Assembly (NCBI GenBank): GCA_964551035.1
Contig: CAZKBK010000001.1
Location: 124,001 to 188,000 of the forward strand
Origin: Chryseosolibacter sp964551035
Lineage (GTDB): Bacteria > Bacteroidota > Bacteroidia > Cytophagales > Cyclobacteriaceae
DNA length: 64,000 bases
Direction of reading: 5' to 3'
Positions within the stretch are counted from its first letter, which is position 1, and each line of letters starts with the position of its first letter. Below, one piece after another: positions 32,688 to 41,919 of the stretch. The position numbers were made by a program, and so were the translations under genes. The notes beneath the pieces are model-generated. The model was not told the origin of the DNA, ran no database searches, and worked only from the letters and a program-made list of their open reading frames with translations.

Positions 32688-34103
32688 ATGAAAACTAAAT
32701 ATTCCTATCCAAGATTCCGTAAAATACTTGTTTGTAGCTTAATTCTATGGAGTAGTTCAATTTGGTCTTGTGAAGATTTCTTACAGGTAGAACCACCAGA
32801 AACCGCGTTGGTGGGCAGTACCGTCTTTATGAGTGATGCAACTGCAACTGCGGCATTGACCGGTATATACAACCGACTAATGACATCATCTAATCTTTTT
32901 GCAAGTGGAACGCAAAGTTTTACACTACTGGCGGGATTATTGGCAGATGAATTACGAAACCATTCAACTGATCAAGATCAGGTTGAGTTTTATGTTAATG
33001 AATTAACGGTCACTAACGGCTTTGTTTTTCAAACTTGGATAGAATTGTACAGATATATCTATGCTGCCAATAGTGTAATTGAAGGGTTAGCTGGTTCTGA
33101 AGAAGTTAGTTCATCTTTGAAAAGGCAGTTGGAGGGCGAAGCAAAATTTGTTCGGGCTTTCTTTCATTTCTATTTGGTGAACATGTTTGGAGATATACCT
33201 CTGATTACAGGAACGGAATATAAGGCTAATAATACCCCCTCACGAGCTTCGGCGAAGGAAGTATACGATCAGATTATTGCTGATTTAAAGGACGCTCAAA
33301 ATATGCTGAATGAAGAGTATGTGTCTAATGGACTCCGTCTGCGACCAAACAAGGCTACAGCCACCGCATTATTGGCTAGAGTGTATTTGTATAACGAAGA
33401 TTGGACTAATGCGGAAGCACAAGCAACAGCACTCATCGATAACCCATTATATAACCTTGAAAACGACCTGAATAATGTATTTGTCAAAGAAAGCCAGGAA
33501 ATAATATGGCAATTGGCGGCAACTAGAGACAATAGAAATACTTACGATGGATTATATTTTATTTTGACTGGAGAGCCGAGCCGAGTATCCCTACGTAGCG
33601 AAATACTTGACGGTTTTGAGATGGACGATAAGCGCAAATTAAATTGGATAGGCTCAGTGGCACTAGACGCAGAAACATTTTATTTTCCTTATAAATATAA
33701 GGTAAGATCTGCTCCGGACGGTCCAAAACTTGAACATTTGGTCGTATTCCGACTGGCAGAACAATATCTAATAAGAGCTGAAGCTCGTACACAACAAGGC
33801 AATTTAGTTGGGGCTGTTGAAGACATTGATTCAATTCGAAACCGCGCTGGCCTACCATTAATTGGAATTTTTAATCCAAATATTAATAAAGCAGATATGC
33901 TTTTAGCTATAGAGCAAGAAAGGCGAATTGAGCTGTTTGCCGAATGGGGTCATCGTTGGTTGGATCTAAAACGGACAAATCGAGCGGACGCCGTTTTAGG
34001 ACCGGTAAAACCGGGGTGGCAATCTACTGATATATTGTATCCACTTCCCCAGGGAGAGATGAAAGCTAATCCAAATTTGATACCTCAGAATCCTGGATAT
34101 TAA
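32688..34103 (+). CDS. susD: SusD/RagB family substrate-binding lipoprotein
   Basis: Surface lipoprotein that caps the SusC barrel. Signal peptide with lipobox ending SSSIWSC (Cys about 28), then the SusD fold: TALTGIYNRLM, RYIYAANSVIEG, GEAKFVRAFFHFYLVNMFGD, the TPR-like part with TATALLARVYLY, and the C-terminal ERRIELFAEWGHRWLDLKR. 471 residues, complete; 18 bp after susC. AT-rich like susC. Confidence 0.95.
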   Translation: MKTKYSYPRFRKILVCSLILWSSSIWSCEDFLQVEPPETALVGSTVFMSDATATAALTGIYNRLMTSSNLFASGTQSFTLLAGLLADELRNHSTDQDQVEFYVNELTVTNGFVFQTWIELYRYIYAANSVIEGLAGSEEVSSSLKRQLEGEAKFVRAFFHFYLVNMFGDIPLITGTEYKANNTPSRASAKEVYDQIIADLKDAQNMLNEEYVSNGLRLRPNKATATALLARVYLYNEDWTNAEAQATALIDNPLYNLENDLNNVFVKESQEIIWQLAATRDNRNTYDGLYFILTGEPSRVSLRSEILDGFEMDDKRKLNWIGSVALDAETFYFPYKYKVRSAPDGPKLEHLVVFRLAEQYLIRAEARTQQGNLVGAVEDIDSIRNRAGLPLIGIFNPNINKADMLLAIEQERRIELFAEWGHRWLDLKRTNRADAVLGPVKPGWQSTDILYPLPQGEMKANPNLIPQNPGY

Positions 34104-34146
34104 TGGAACAGTGCGCCATTGTTTATAATTATAAAATAACTCAACT

Positions 34147-35706
34147 ATGCATAACTTAAACTTAAGAAATATTCTCCTGTTGCTCTCACTATCTTGTATG
34201 CATCCGGAAATCGCAATAGCCCAGGCACGAACGACGCAGGAAATTGGCTTAAATGGGGCAGTGTTTTCAGGGATAATACATGGAGGACAATCTGGCAAAG
34301 ATAGTCTTCGCATTTTCTTTGTCGATAACCTAATCACAGTTTATAAAAGCGGAATGACAAGTCCGACCAAGAGGAGTTTTTTTGTTCGTACTGACGAAAA
34401 AGGACAATTTAGTTTTAGACTTCCTTACGCTATCAATGAAGTTGGAGCAATAAGCTTTCAGTTGTTTGGAAATAAGAAAAATTTAGGTTCAAGAATTGTT
34501 CAACTGACAGACCCAGTTTACCCATACTACTATGTTGAAAATTCTGATAGCATACGTATGAACATTAATATAACCGGAGAAGAAACTGCCATTAGATTTT
34601 CCGGTATGGGCTCAAAGAAATATTCTCTAGCGGATAATCTTGTGAAGGTTAAGAAACTTAATTTGTTTGAAGAAATTGACCATGAAAGTAAAACGAATTT
34701 TGAGGATAATCTGAACAAAGTAATTAACTCTAGTCATGTATTTAAAGCTCTGGCATCTGACTTATTGGATTACTACAAACATGATATTAGTTCAGATGCA
34801 TACCAATTAATTAAGGCAGATATATTTTACAACATTGACAAATATTTATTAGGCCAATTTAGTCAGTTTTATTTCGCCAACAATAAGATTAAAGTGAAAA
34901 CCGCCTATACCCAGTATCTTAGCTCAATCGAGCCGTTCTTGAAAGAGTTGGCACCATTATCTATCGAATATGTTAGCTACATTTTTGAAAGAACAATCTT
35001 TGACTTGAGAATCAAACACAATCAGTACAACTACAATGGCACTGAACTATACAAAGCGTTAAAAAATAAGTATGACGGCGTACTGCGGGATAAGTTGATA
35101 ACGTACTATTTATGTTCAAAATGGGCAAGAAACGGGAGTGAAGTTAATAAAGGCGAATATAATAATCTCCTTAACGATGCGTATAACTTAATTCAATACC
35201 AGGAATTAAAGGACATATTAGCTGCTAATATCCAGAAATATAGCAAAGGGTCTTTAGCATATAATTTTGCTTTACCAGATCTTAATGGTGATATTGTTAA
35301 GCTTCAGGACTTCAAGAATAAAGTTGTACTCTTGCATATATATAGTACAATATGCAGCGGCTGTCGAATTTTCGCAAAAACTTTAAAAGATGAAGTTCTC
35401 CCTGAGTTTAGAAATAATCCAAATGTAGTATTTGTGGCAATATCTATTGAGGAGAACCGGGATAGGTGGCTCAAGAATGTACAAGAAGGTCATAATGCAA
35501 GTCAAAAGTATGAAGTTAACTTATATACTGATGGAAAAGGAAGGGACCACCCTTACATAAAATATTATAATATTAATTCAGTACCAACCATATTCTTGAT
35601 TGGGAAGGACTCTAAGGTCTATAATTCTTCTGCAAACACATTAAAATCAGGCACTACCGGCAAGGAAATCATAGCAATGATCCACGATGCTTTGAATAGA
35701 AACTAA
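34147..35706 (+). CDS. TlpA-like periplasmic thioredoxin-domain protein with long N-terminal region
   Basis: Signal peptide (1-26), an N-terminal region of about 340 residues including a DUF4369-like beta part (FFVRTDEKGQFSFRLPYA) and helices, then a C-terminal TlpA/AhpC-type thioredoxin domain (about 370-515): NFALPDLNGDIVKLQDFKNK, the active site SGC in STICSGCRIF, and the cis-Pro in NSVPTIFLIG. It may reduce or isomerise disulfides in proteins of this locus. Downstream of susD in the same orientation; the neighbouring four-Cys peptides and MauE protein on the other strand are possible substrates and redox partner (inference). Confidence 0.82.
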   Translation: MHNLNLRNILLLLSLSCMHPEIAIAQARTTQEIGLNGAVFSGIIHGGQSGKDSLRIFFVDNLITVYKSGMTSPTKRSFFVRTDEKGQFSFRLPYAINEVGAISFQLFGNKKNLGSRIVQLTDPVYPYYYVENSDSIRMNINITGEETAIRFSGMGSKKYSLADNLVKVKKLNLFEEIDHESKTNFEDNLNKVINSSHVFKALASDLLDYYKHDISSDAYQLIKADIFYNIDKYLLGQFSQFYFANNKIKVKTAYTQYLSSIEPFLKELAPLSIEYVSYIFERTIFDLRIKHNQYNYNGTELYKALKNKYDGVLRDKLITYYLCSKWARNGSEVNKGEYNNLLNDAYNLIQYQELKDILAANIQKYSKGSLAYNFALPDLNGDIVKLQDFKNKVVLLHIYSTICSGCRIFAKTLKDEVLPEFRNNPNVVFVAISIEENRDRWLKNVQEGHNASQKYEVNLYTDGKGRDHPYIKYYNINSVPTIFLIGKDSKVYNSSANTLKSGTTGKEIIAMIHDALNRN

Positions 35707-35734
35707 CCATGTTAACGTTTTTTCAAGAAGCATA

Positions 35735-36823
35735 CTATTGATTCGGGACAGGGTCCACTTTCATCGACTGGAACGGATTAAAGTTATATGTGATAAGGAA
35801 ATGATCTTGCACAGCGATTATTTTCTTATGATGGACTTTAAAATCATGTAACTTTTCACCTTGATAATCTGGTAAATAAAAACTGAATTTGTACTTCAAA
35901 TCTTTCAATGAGTATACGTCGATAACCGAGTTGGTATCAAACTCTTCTTTAGATTCATTATCAGCTATGAGACCTGAGTGTATATACAGCCAATCTTTAT
36001 ACACAGCAGCCCTTTTATTTACGAATTTTGCGTTTGAAGATTTTACCTGCGTTTTATGCTCATATAATAGGGTGTCTATTTTGATTTTTGCCACACTGTT
36101 AGTGTCGATAGTATTACCTTTATAAAGCACATTAAGGTTTGTATCAAGACCTATAAACTTATTTCTGTAAGTATAAACGTAGATTATCTGCGATAAATGA
36201 TGGTTGTAAAGTATGTCGCCACCAGAACAAAAAAAACCATCCAGTTGCTTTTCTAACTTATATATTGACGCGTCAAAACCTGAGGTTATTGGATTTATTG
36301 GTACATTAACCAAGACCGTTTGTTGAGCTTCTGTATCATATCTTCGGATTACTATATTCGATGGTCTGATTGCAATCGATTTTTGAAAATTTAAATTTTT
36401 TAGATTCGTTTTCGTAAATTCCAGGTTTGGAAAGGTGCCGTAAATTACATTTGGTATTATTCCTTCGGTAATATAAACATACGGTGAATCTACTTGAAGT
36501 CTAAGTGCCTGCCAGGCGACATTTTCATAATCCGGAATATCTAAATATAGTGATAGCGTATCTGTTAGGCCATAATCAGCTGTTAGGAAGAAGTCTGATT
36601 TTGTTGCATTGGCTAAGTAAATTTTTTTCTCTGTAAGACCTGCGATATAATAGGAATTGTATTTGAGATCCAATATCTGAGCACTGTCTAACGGATTAAT
36701 GGATAAGAAGGATCTTTGAAAGTTATTTTTTATATGAATATCTCTTTTTTCCGAGAAAAATAAGATAGCAATAATAACTATGCTTCCTATCAAGGAGCTG
36801 ATTGTATACAGGAGAACCTTCAT
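35735..36823 (-). CDS. Membrane-anchored predicted beta-propeller-like protein
   Basis: An N-terminal helix (VLLYTISSLIGSIVIIAILF) anchors about 330 residues of beta-rich sequence with repeated short strands (KIYLANATKSDFFLTADYG, IIYVYTYRNKFIGLD, DWLYIHSGLI), most like a propeller. No motif for an enzyme is seen; CSGG is the only cysteine. Last gene of a minus-strand set with MauE-like protein and two small peptides. A surface or periplasmic binding role is guessed. Confidence 0.6.
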   Translation of the reverse strand: MKVLLYTISSLIGSIVIIAILFFSEKRDIHIKNNFQRSFLSINPLDSAQILDLKYNSYYIAGLTEKKIYLANATKSDFFLTADYGLTDTLSLYLDIPDYENVAWQALRLQVDSPYVYITEGIIPNVIYGTFPNLEFTKTNLKNLNFQKSIAIRPSNIVIRRYDTEAQQTVLVNVPINPITSGFDASIYKLEKQLDGFFCSGGDILYNHHLSQIIYVYTYRNKFIGLDTNLNVLYKGNTIDTNSVAKIKIDTLLYEHKTQVKSSNAKFVNKRAAVYKDWLYIHSGLIADNESKEEFDTNSVIDVYSLKDLKYKFSFYLPDYQGEKLHDFKVHHKKIIAVQDHFLITYNFNPFQSMKVDPVPNQ

Positions 36824-36954
36824 AAATAAGTATTAATATTTGTTTGAAATAGTGATCAGGGATAAAGCTCAAAGTGGAAAAGATTGGTTTGTATATTTTG
36901 GACTCGTTTAAGGATAAACTATTGGTAGGGGATTTACCCCTACCAAATCTTCAA

Positions 36955-37212
36955 TTATGGTCGAATATACGCAGTCACCGTAGTGCTGGAGTTGATTGTG
37001 CATTGTGCTAGAGAAGCATAGAATTTGTTATCTACGACTTCTACTTCACACAGTTCATCTTGTATTGCTGAAGTACAATTTTCGATGTTTTGACAAGATT
37101 GACCGATAGGTTTCGCATAAACGTCATCTACAGTATCTGCATTAAACGCAACGGCAGCTCCTATGGCAAATACAAAAGCCAAAGTGGAGAGAATCATTTT
37201 TACATTTTTCAT
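36955..37212 (-). CDS. Secreted four-cysteine peptide, DUF6520-like (copy B)
   Basis: 85 residues. N-terminus KNVKMILSTLAFVFAIGAAV is a signal peptide; the mature part has four Cys (GQSCQNIENC, DELCEVEVVD, LAQCTIN) and ends TVTAYIRP. It shares signal, four-Cys pattern, EVEVVD/DVEVVD and TAYxR end with the next gene, so both come from one duplication. I recall short proteins of this type annotated DUF6520 in Bacteroidota beside MauE genes; function unknown. Confidence 0.65.
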   Translation of the reverse strand: MKNVKMILSTLAFVFAIGAAVAFNADTVDDVYAKPIGQSCQNIENCTSAIQDELCEVEVVDNKFYASLAQCTINSSTTVTAYIRP

Positions 37213-37374
37213 GATTTTATGAGATTTTGGTTATAAAATAGTGACCTACTCTATTCAGGCAGGGTTTTCGGTCTTTTCCCCTGATCTTATCGCGCAACAA
37301 AATATTTTCTGTACCACGTTACAGTAGTCAAGTTTTTGGTTCTGGTATGATCGAGAGCGAGAGGCAAATACATA

Positions 37375-37626
37375 CTAGTACTCTCTTAAATACGCGGTCA
37401 CAATTGGACCAGTACATTGAGAATTCTCGTAGAAGGCCCCATCAACAACTTCTACGTCACAAATATTTTCTCCGATGATAGTGGTACAACCTAGAAGGAT
37501 TTCACACGGCCCACTAGTCGTTAACCTTGCATAAACGTCATTTGCCGTGTTTGCTTCAAACGCCAAGGCAGCTCCAATGGCAAATACAAACGCTAGAGTA
37601 GGAAGGATCATTTTTGCATTTTCCAT
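37375..37626 (-). CDS. Secreted four-cysteine peptide, DUF6520-like (copy A)
   Basis: 83 residues; signal peptide ENAKMILPTLAFVFAIGAAL, then a mature part with four Cys (GPCEILLGCTT, ENICDVEVVD, NSQCTGP) and the end IVTAYLREY. Paralogue of 36955-37212. 37 bp downstream of the MauE-like gene, so probably in one transcript. Two disulfides per mature peptide are likely. Confidence 0.65.
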   Translation of the reverse strand: MENAKMILPTLAFVFAIGAALAFEANTANDVYARLTTSGPCEILLGCTTIIGENICDVEVVDGAFYENSQCTGPIVTAYLREY

Positions 37627-37663
37627 AATTGATACTTGTTTAATGATTATAAAACTTAAGAAT

Positions 37664-38143
37664 CTATGTCATTGCCGGGTTTCCTGATGAGCTGCTGCTC
37701 TTAAAAGAGTTGTCGGATGTCAGTATTATCCCTGCTAATCCTAAAAGGATAAAAGCAACATTAAAAATCAGGTGTTCAGTCCACCCCAATTTTTCAAGCA
37801 CCCCACCACATGAGCAAGGTATGTTTGAGCTGAAATTTAGAATAACGATAATATAAGTGGTGAACATCACCATCAGACTAAAGGCGGCATGCATGGCTAT
37901 CAGACGCAATCGGGGAGTAGCCAGCATCGCAGCTATTACAATTTCAATAGTGGGAATCACCCAGGCTATCCATCCTGCAAAATCATTAAGGAGCGGGGAC
38001 TGGCCGATCTGTACTGCGAATTTTTGGTAGTCGAGCAGCTTGGTAACCGCAGCATAGGCAAACAATATTATAAATAAGAAAGAAATCGTTTCGAGGGCGA
38101 TAGTTTTCCAATTGGCATTTACTCGGTTCATCAATGGGTTCAT
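37664..38143 (-). CDS. MauE/DoxX-like redox-associated membrane protein
   Basis: Four membrane helices (about 15-35, 52-75, 82-105, 128-148) in 159 residues. MauE-type markers are the first helix with FAYAAVTKLLDYQKF and the loop SSNIPCSCGGVLEKLGW with a Cys-x-Cys pair, the likely redox site. MauE proteins help form disulfides in periplasmic substrates; here the two four-Cys peptides directly downstream are obvious candidates. Confidence 0.75.
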   Translation of the reverse strand: MNPLMNRVNANWKTIALETISFLFIILFAYAAVTKLLDYQKFAVQIGQSPLLNDFAGWIAWVIPTIEIVIAAMLATPRLRLIAMHAAFSLMVMFTTYIIVILNFSSNIPCSCGGVLEKLGWTEHLIFNVAFILLGLAGIILTSDNSFKSSSSSGNPAMT

Positions 38144-38415
38144 ATATCAGTTATAGTTTGGTTCCTAACAAATTGCCGGAAAGAAGATAGTGAGTTCCAC
38201 GTTCCGTTTCATGGAAGTAAAGCTCATCAGAAAATTTACAAATAACTTTTTATAGCGGGAGTAATTATTTATTCTATACGGAGTTTTTTATCGATCACAA
38301 CGCAATGCCTATCTACGCAATACTGCCGCTTACGCTTTTTTGCCGTTCAGTAACGCTGTTATCTACAGAAATGATCGGGAGGTACTATGCAGATGCTTAC
38401 CACGTCTAACGAAGA

Positions 38416-38441
38416 AAACCACCGCAAATAAGCGGTGGTTT
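38416..38441. terminator. Strong symmetric hairpin
   Basis: AAACCACCGC/GCGGTGGTTT, 10-bp stem, loop AAATAA. It stands in the 38144-38625 gap, where no gene is seen, and may separate the AT-rich locus from the conjugative element. Confidence 0.7.
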
Positions 38442-38625
38442 CCGAATATAAGAACCACATTCCCGCACAATCGCGGAAAGAAATTTATGAAGATATTAAA
38501 GTTATATATTTTTTGACAGATAACGAAGGTGTGAGTTCCAAAGAAACAGGCGAGTTTGGAAGCAATTAATGTGAGTGTTTCGACACATTGTTTATATTTA
38601 GAAAATACAGTGGTCATCAACGCCT

Positions 38626-39156
38626 ATGAGATCAAAAGTTTCTACCAGAACCAGAAATGCGGTTATCAATTATCTTGTGTTAGAATGCAATTGCAAGTGG
38701 ATAAAGTTTGACAGTAATGGAGAATACCGAACAAACCCCTGGGAACTTGTAACACCGGAGCATATCCGAATTGTTCTACAGCAAGGTATCGCCGCTATAC
38801 ACATGTTCGGCGAAAAAGGAAAGGCTGAGTTGGAGCATGTTTTAGAGACGGAAGAGAAACAGCCTGCATCCGGTCAAGGTATGTACTATACCCTTACGCT
38901 TCCAGTAGATTTTGATCCGGCGCTATTTCAGCGATTAACATTTTTGAAGACATCACAGCGCGTATATTACTTCAACGACAAGGACGTCTATTATAAAGTA
39001 GTAGACTACCTGTTGAACCAGGGCGTAGCTCTTAAGATTGCAAAAACGGATGATGCGCCGGATGTGCCTGCCATTGATGTGATACGGAAGGGAACGAGGA
39101 TATTTCGCACGAAGAAAGTGGGTATGAGAAGAACGACAACATCGAAAGAGTACTAA
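38626..39156 (+). CDS. Hypothetical protein (176 aa)
   Basis: Soluble, no signal. N-terminus basic (RSKVSTRTRNAVINYLVLEC); middle predicted mixed alpha/beta (MYYTLTLPVDFDPALFQRL, YYFNDKDVYYKVVDYLLNQG); basic tail (FRTKKVGMRRTTTSKEY). No family is recognised. First gene on the element side of the hairpin at 38416. Confidence 0.5.
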   Translation: MRSKVSTRTRNAVINYLVLECNCKWIKFDSNGEYRTNPWELVTPEHIRIVLQQGIAAIHMFGEKGKAELEHVLETEEKQPASGQGMYYTLTLPVDFDPALFQRLTFLKTSQRVYYFNDKDVYYKVVDYLLNQGVALKIAKTDDAPDVPAIDVIRKGTRIFRTKKVGMRRTTTSKEY

Positions 39157-39570
39157 TGCCTTTCAATCGCCTTTCTGTTGAGGCCATCCAAACTGAGTTG
39201 CTTTTCCATTGCCGAAAAACAGCCACCGTAATAGAACAGGCGGTGGCATTGAGATAGTTTCCCCGTAAAGGGAATGAGTAATGAAGTAATTAAAGTTAAC
39301 GAATTTTCGATACAATAACTGCGCTGACCAACACGTATTTATTGCCATTTCGCAGGTACACTGAAAAGCGTTATTGCCAGTGAAGGGATAAAGAGGGGTG
39401 GCTTTATTCTTTTTCTCTTTTCACTCCCAGATTCGCTCGTTCCGCCAATTTCGCGGCGGGATTTCGGAGATACCTTTCTACTACTGTTTGGCCCTGACCA
39501 TGCCGCCCCTGAATTTTATGAAACCTCACGGGTGAGCACCATAAGCCATGCTGGCTGATATACCTTTTTG
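39157..39570. other. Intergenic region with small inverted repeat
   Basis: No gene is seen. GCCACCG/CGGTGGC (39222-39228, 39241-39247) is a hairpin that could end the upstream gene. The rest shows nothing clear up to the first leader repeat. Confidence 0.5.
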
Positions 39571-39762
39571 GGCTTCACATCATTTTGAAACAAAGTTCGG
39601 GCTTTATTCCGCGACCCCCGGCAAGAAGGGGCGAAATAAAACAGCCACTCCCCGCCACTCCCTGGCGGGTCCCCTCTAATTTATTTCGCCCCACTCTTGC
39701 CTTGCTGTTTTTTGATCCTTCTGCTTTTGTGCCTGGTTTCCTGGTCGCGGAAAAGCCCGGTG
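39571..39762 (+). repeat. Foldable leader repeat, copy R1
   Basis: About 190 bp directly before the gene at 39805. Three nested stems: outer 39598-39616 with 39743-39759 (GGTCGCGG...AAGCCCG side), middle 39620-39640 with 39680-39701, inner CCCGCCA/TGGCGGG (39651-39657, 39663-39669). Two nearly identical copies lie at 41687 and 43189. In the middle stem R1 has a G-C pair where R2 and R3 have A-T, a compensating change that supports a real structure. Confidence 0.85.
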
Positions 39763-39804
39763 GTTGGCATTCAAAAAAATGTGCAACCAAAATCATTTGA
39801 AATC

Positions 39805-40134
39805 ATGAAGAACATCAAAGACATCGACAAGGAGCATTATGCGAAATTCTACTCGATGAAAGAATTAGTGCAGGCAATGCTGGTGAACCCAAAGGTATGG
39901 AGCTGGGGCGCGGAGGATTATGCCAATATAGAAGATCTCTTTTTACGGTTCAAAGTGAATGGACATCACCTTCAAGGATGGATCTATATCGGTGTGAATG
40001 GATTAGACCTGTTTGAGGTGTTTTTTACCAACCGGTCAGGAGAGATCGTTGACGAGATGCTGGATGTATACATAGACGAGTTGATCGACAAGATTGACGA
40101 AAAGGTTGAGAAGATACCAGGGTATAGATGGTAG
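39805..40134 (+). CDS. Hypothetical element protein, family H copy 1 (109 aa)
   Basis: Start at ATG 39805 (MKNIKDIDKEHYAKF), aligned with the next copy; the longer frame upstream runs through the leader repeat. Typical core: WGAEDYANIEDLFLRFKVNG, GWIYIGVNGLDLFEVFF and DVYIDELIDKIDEKV. Soluble. Paralogues are at 40245 and (C-terminal half) 42482. No known family. Confidence 0.6.
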   Translation: MKNIKDIDKEHYAKFYSMKELVQAMLVNPKVWSWGAEDYANIEDLFLRFKVNGHHLQGWIYIGVNGLDLFEVFFTNRSGEIVDEMLDVYIDELIDKIDEKVEKIPGYRW

Positions 40135-40244
40135 GCTTTCGGCAAGCAGGGGCTGTCCTGGAAAAAGGCAGTTCTTTCTTTTTGTATGTATGCCGGTGTG
40201 GTTGGCATTCAAAAAAAATGTGCAACCTAAAATAATTCAAGATC

Positions 40245-40574
40245 ATGAAAAACATCAAAGAAATCGATAAGACTCGCTATGTAAAATTCGTTGGTATGGG
40301 CGAATTAGCGTTGGCATTGATATTACACCCACAGGTATGGAGATGGGGAGCGCGCGAATATGGCAATGAGGAAGGTCTTTTTCTACGGTTCAAAGTGGAC
40401 GGAGATCATTTTAAAGGATGGGTTTATATCGGGGTGAACACGAATGATCTCTTCGACATCTTCTTTATAAAGCGTTTCGGACAAATATCCTTTGAACTGA
40501 CGGACATACACATTAAGGACCTCATTGACCGGATCGATGAGAAGATAAGGAAGACCTCAGGAAAAAAGGAATAG
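40245..40574 (+). CDS. Hypothetical element protein, family H copy 2 (109 aa)
   Basis: Tandem duplicate of 39805 of the same length: MKNIKEIDKTRYVKF, WGAREYGNEEGLFLRFKVDG, GWVYIGVNTNDLFDIFF, HIKDLIDRIDEKI. The short leader GGCATTC-A-run-ATG is duplicated with it. Divergence between the copies is moderate, so the duplication is not recent. Confidence 0.6.
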   Translation: MKNIKEIDKTRYVKFVGMGELALALILHPQVWRWGAREYGNEEGLFLRFKVDGDHFKGWVYIGVNTNDLFDIFFIKRFGQISFELTDIHIKDLIDRIDEKIRKTSGKKE

Positions 40575-40587
40575 GCTTTAAAATGAT

Positions 40588-40623
40588 AAGGGCTGTTTTG
40601 CGAAAGGCAGTCCTTTCCTTTTT
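40588..40623 (+). terminator. Hairpin terminator after family H copy 2
   Basis: AAGGGCTG/CAGTCCTT (one G-T pair), then TCCTTTTTC. Confidence 0.5.
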
Positions 40624-40658
40624 CGATAGGTATCCGTCGAGCTGGCATTCAAAAAAAA

Positions 40659-41651
40659 ATGTTCAGCCAGGATCAATCATCATGTTTAATTAATCAGTAC
40701 GATAGGATCATCGTAGCGTTTTCAGGAGGTAAGGATTCATTGGCCTGCCTGCTGGTGCTATTGGATGCGGGCGTTGACCCCGACAGGATCGAGCTCTGGC
40801 ACCATGAAATCGATGGCCGGGAAGGCAGCAAGCTGATGGACTGGCCCTGCACACGCGACTACTGCCGCAAGGTTGCCGGATATTTCAGTATGCCGATCTA
40901 TTATTCCTGGAAAGAGGGAGGCTTTGAGCGGGAAATGCTCCGGGAAAACGAAAGGACAGCGCCAATCCTTTTTGAAGACGAAAGGAAAAAGCCAGTCAAG
41001 GTGCGCGGTAAAGGCGGGAGCTCAAACACCCGCAGGAAATTTCCCCAGGTATCAGCGAACCTTTCCGTGCGGTGGTGCAGTCCATACCTGAAGATCGATG
41101 TGATGGCCGCCGCCCTGATCCACCAGCAACGATTCAGGAATGGGCGCACACTGGTGATTACCGGGGAACGAGGGCAGGAGTCTCGCAACCGCGCCGGGTA
41201 TGCACAGTTCGAACGTCACAAGGCAGACAACCGGAAGGGCAGCAAGGTCAGGCGCTATATCGACCATTGGAGGCCCGTGCTGTTTTGGAAGGAAGAAGAG
41301 GTTTGGGATATAATCGCCCGCTACCAGATCAGGGTTCATCCGGCGTACTACTTAGGGTGGGGCCGGGTGAGCTGCGCAGCCTGTATCTTCGGATCGGCAA
41401 ACCAGTTTGCTTCTCTGTACAGGATCAACCCCGGACAGATAAGCCGCATTATGGACTACGAAGATGAATTCGGTGTCACGATCAAAAGAAACAAAAGCAT
41501 CCGCCAATTGATAAAAGAGGGCATCCCATACAGTACAATGAAACCCGAAGACATCCGCGATGCCCTCAGCGAAGAATACACCCGGCCCATCTATATGAAC
41601 GACTGGTATCTCCCGGCAGGCGCGTTCGGAGAATCATGCGGGCCGGTTTAG
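40659..41651 (+). CDS. PAPS-reductase-like (IbrA-like) N-type ATP pyrophosphatase
   Basis: 330 residues, soluble. The PP-loop FSGGKDS at 21-27 binds ATP; LWHHEIDGREGSK and ITGERGQESRNRA are typical of the phosphoadenosine-phosphosulfate reductase superfamily. Cysteines in SVRWCSPYLK and VSCAACIFGS may bind metal. It is not a sulfate-assimilation enzyme by context: it lies in a conjugative element with a ParB-like gene 1.7 kb downstream, the same pairing as IbrA/IbrB of Escherichia prophages. The start is the conserved ATG of the short leader, as no other ATG precedes the PP-loop. Confidence 0.82.
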   Translation: MFSQDQSSCLINQYDRIIVAFSGGKDSLACLLVLLDAGVDPDRIELWHHEIDGREGSKLMDWPCTRDYCRKVAGYFSMPIYYSWKEGGFEREMLRENERTAPILFEDERKKPVKVRGKGGSSNTRRKFPQVSANLSVRWCSPYLKIDVMAAALIHQQRFRNGRTLVITGERGQESRNRAGYAQFERHKADNRKGSKVRRYIDHWRPVLFWKEEEVWDIIARYQIRVHPAYYLGWGRVSCAACIFGSANQFASLYRINPGQISRIMDYEDEFGVTIKRNKSIRQLIKEGIPYSTMKPEDIRDALSEEYTRPIYMNDWYLPAGAFGESCGPV

Positions 41652-41686
41652 ATCGCCATCAGGCAATGCGGCTAACAACCCCCTAA

Positions 41687-41882
41687 GCTTCACATCATTT
41701 TTTGATACAAAGGTCGGGCTTATTCCGCCACCCCGGCAAGAAGGGACGAAATAAAACAGCCACTCCCCACCACTCCCTGGCGGGTCCCCTCTAATTTATT
41801 TCGTCCCACTCTTGCCTTGCTGCCTTCTGGTCCTTCTGCTCTTTGTGGTCACCATCCTGGTCGCGGAAAAGCCCGGTGATTG
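41687..41882 (+). repeat. Foldable leader repeat, copy R2
   Basis: Almost identical to R3 and about 85-90 percent alike to R1 by eye; same nested stems; lies 38 bp before the gene at 41920. Here the outer left arm reads CGCCACC instead of CGCGACC. Confidence 0.85.
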
Positions 41883-41919
41883 AACCAAAAAATAATGCCC
41901 AGTCAAAACCAAAATCATT

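Noticed and set aside
38363..38620. 85-codon minus-strand frame in the 38144-38625 gap
   Set aside because: Phe/Val-rich, spans a perfect terminator hairpin, no leader or family.
40901..41339. Minus-strand frames opposite the PAPS-reductase-like gene
   Set aside because: Shadows of a gene with clear PP-loop and Cys motifs.
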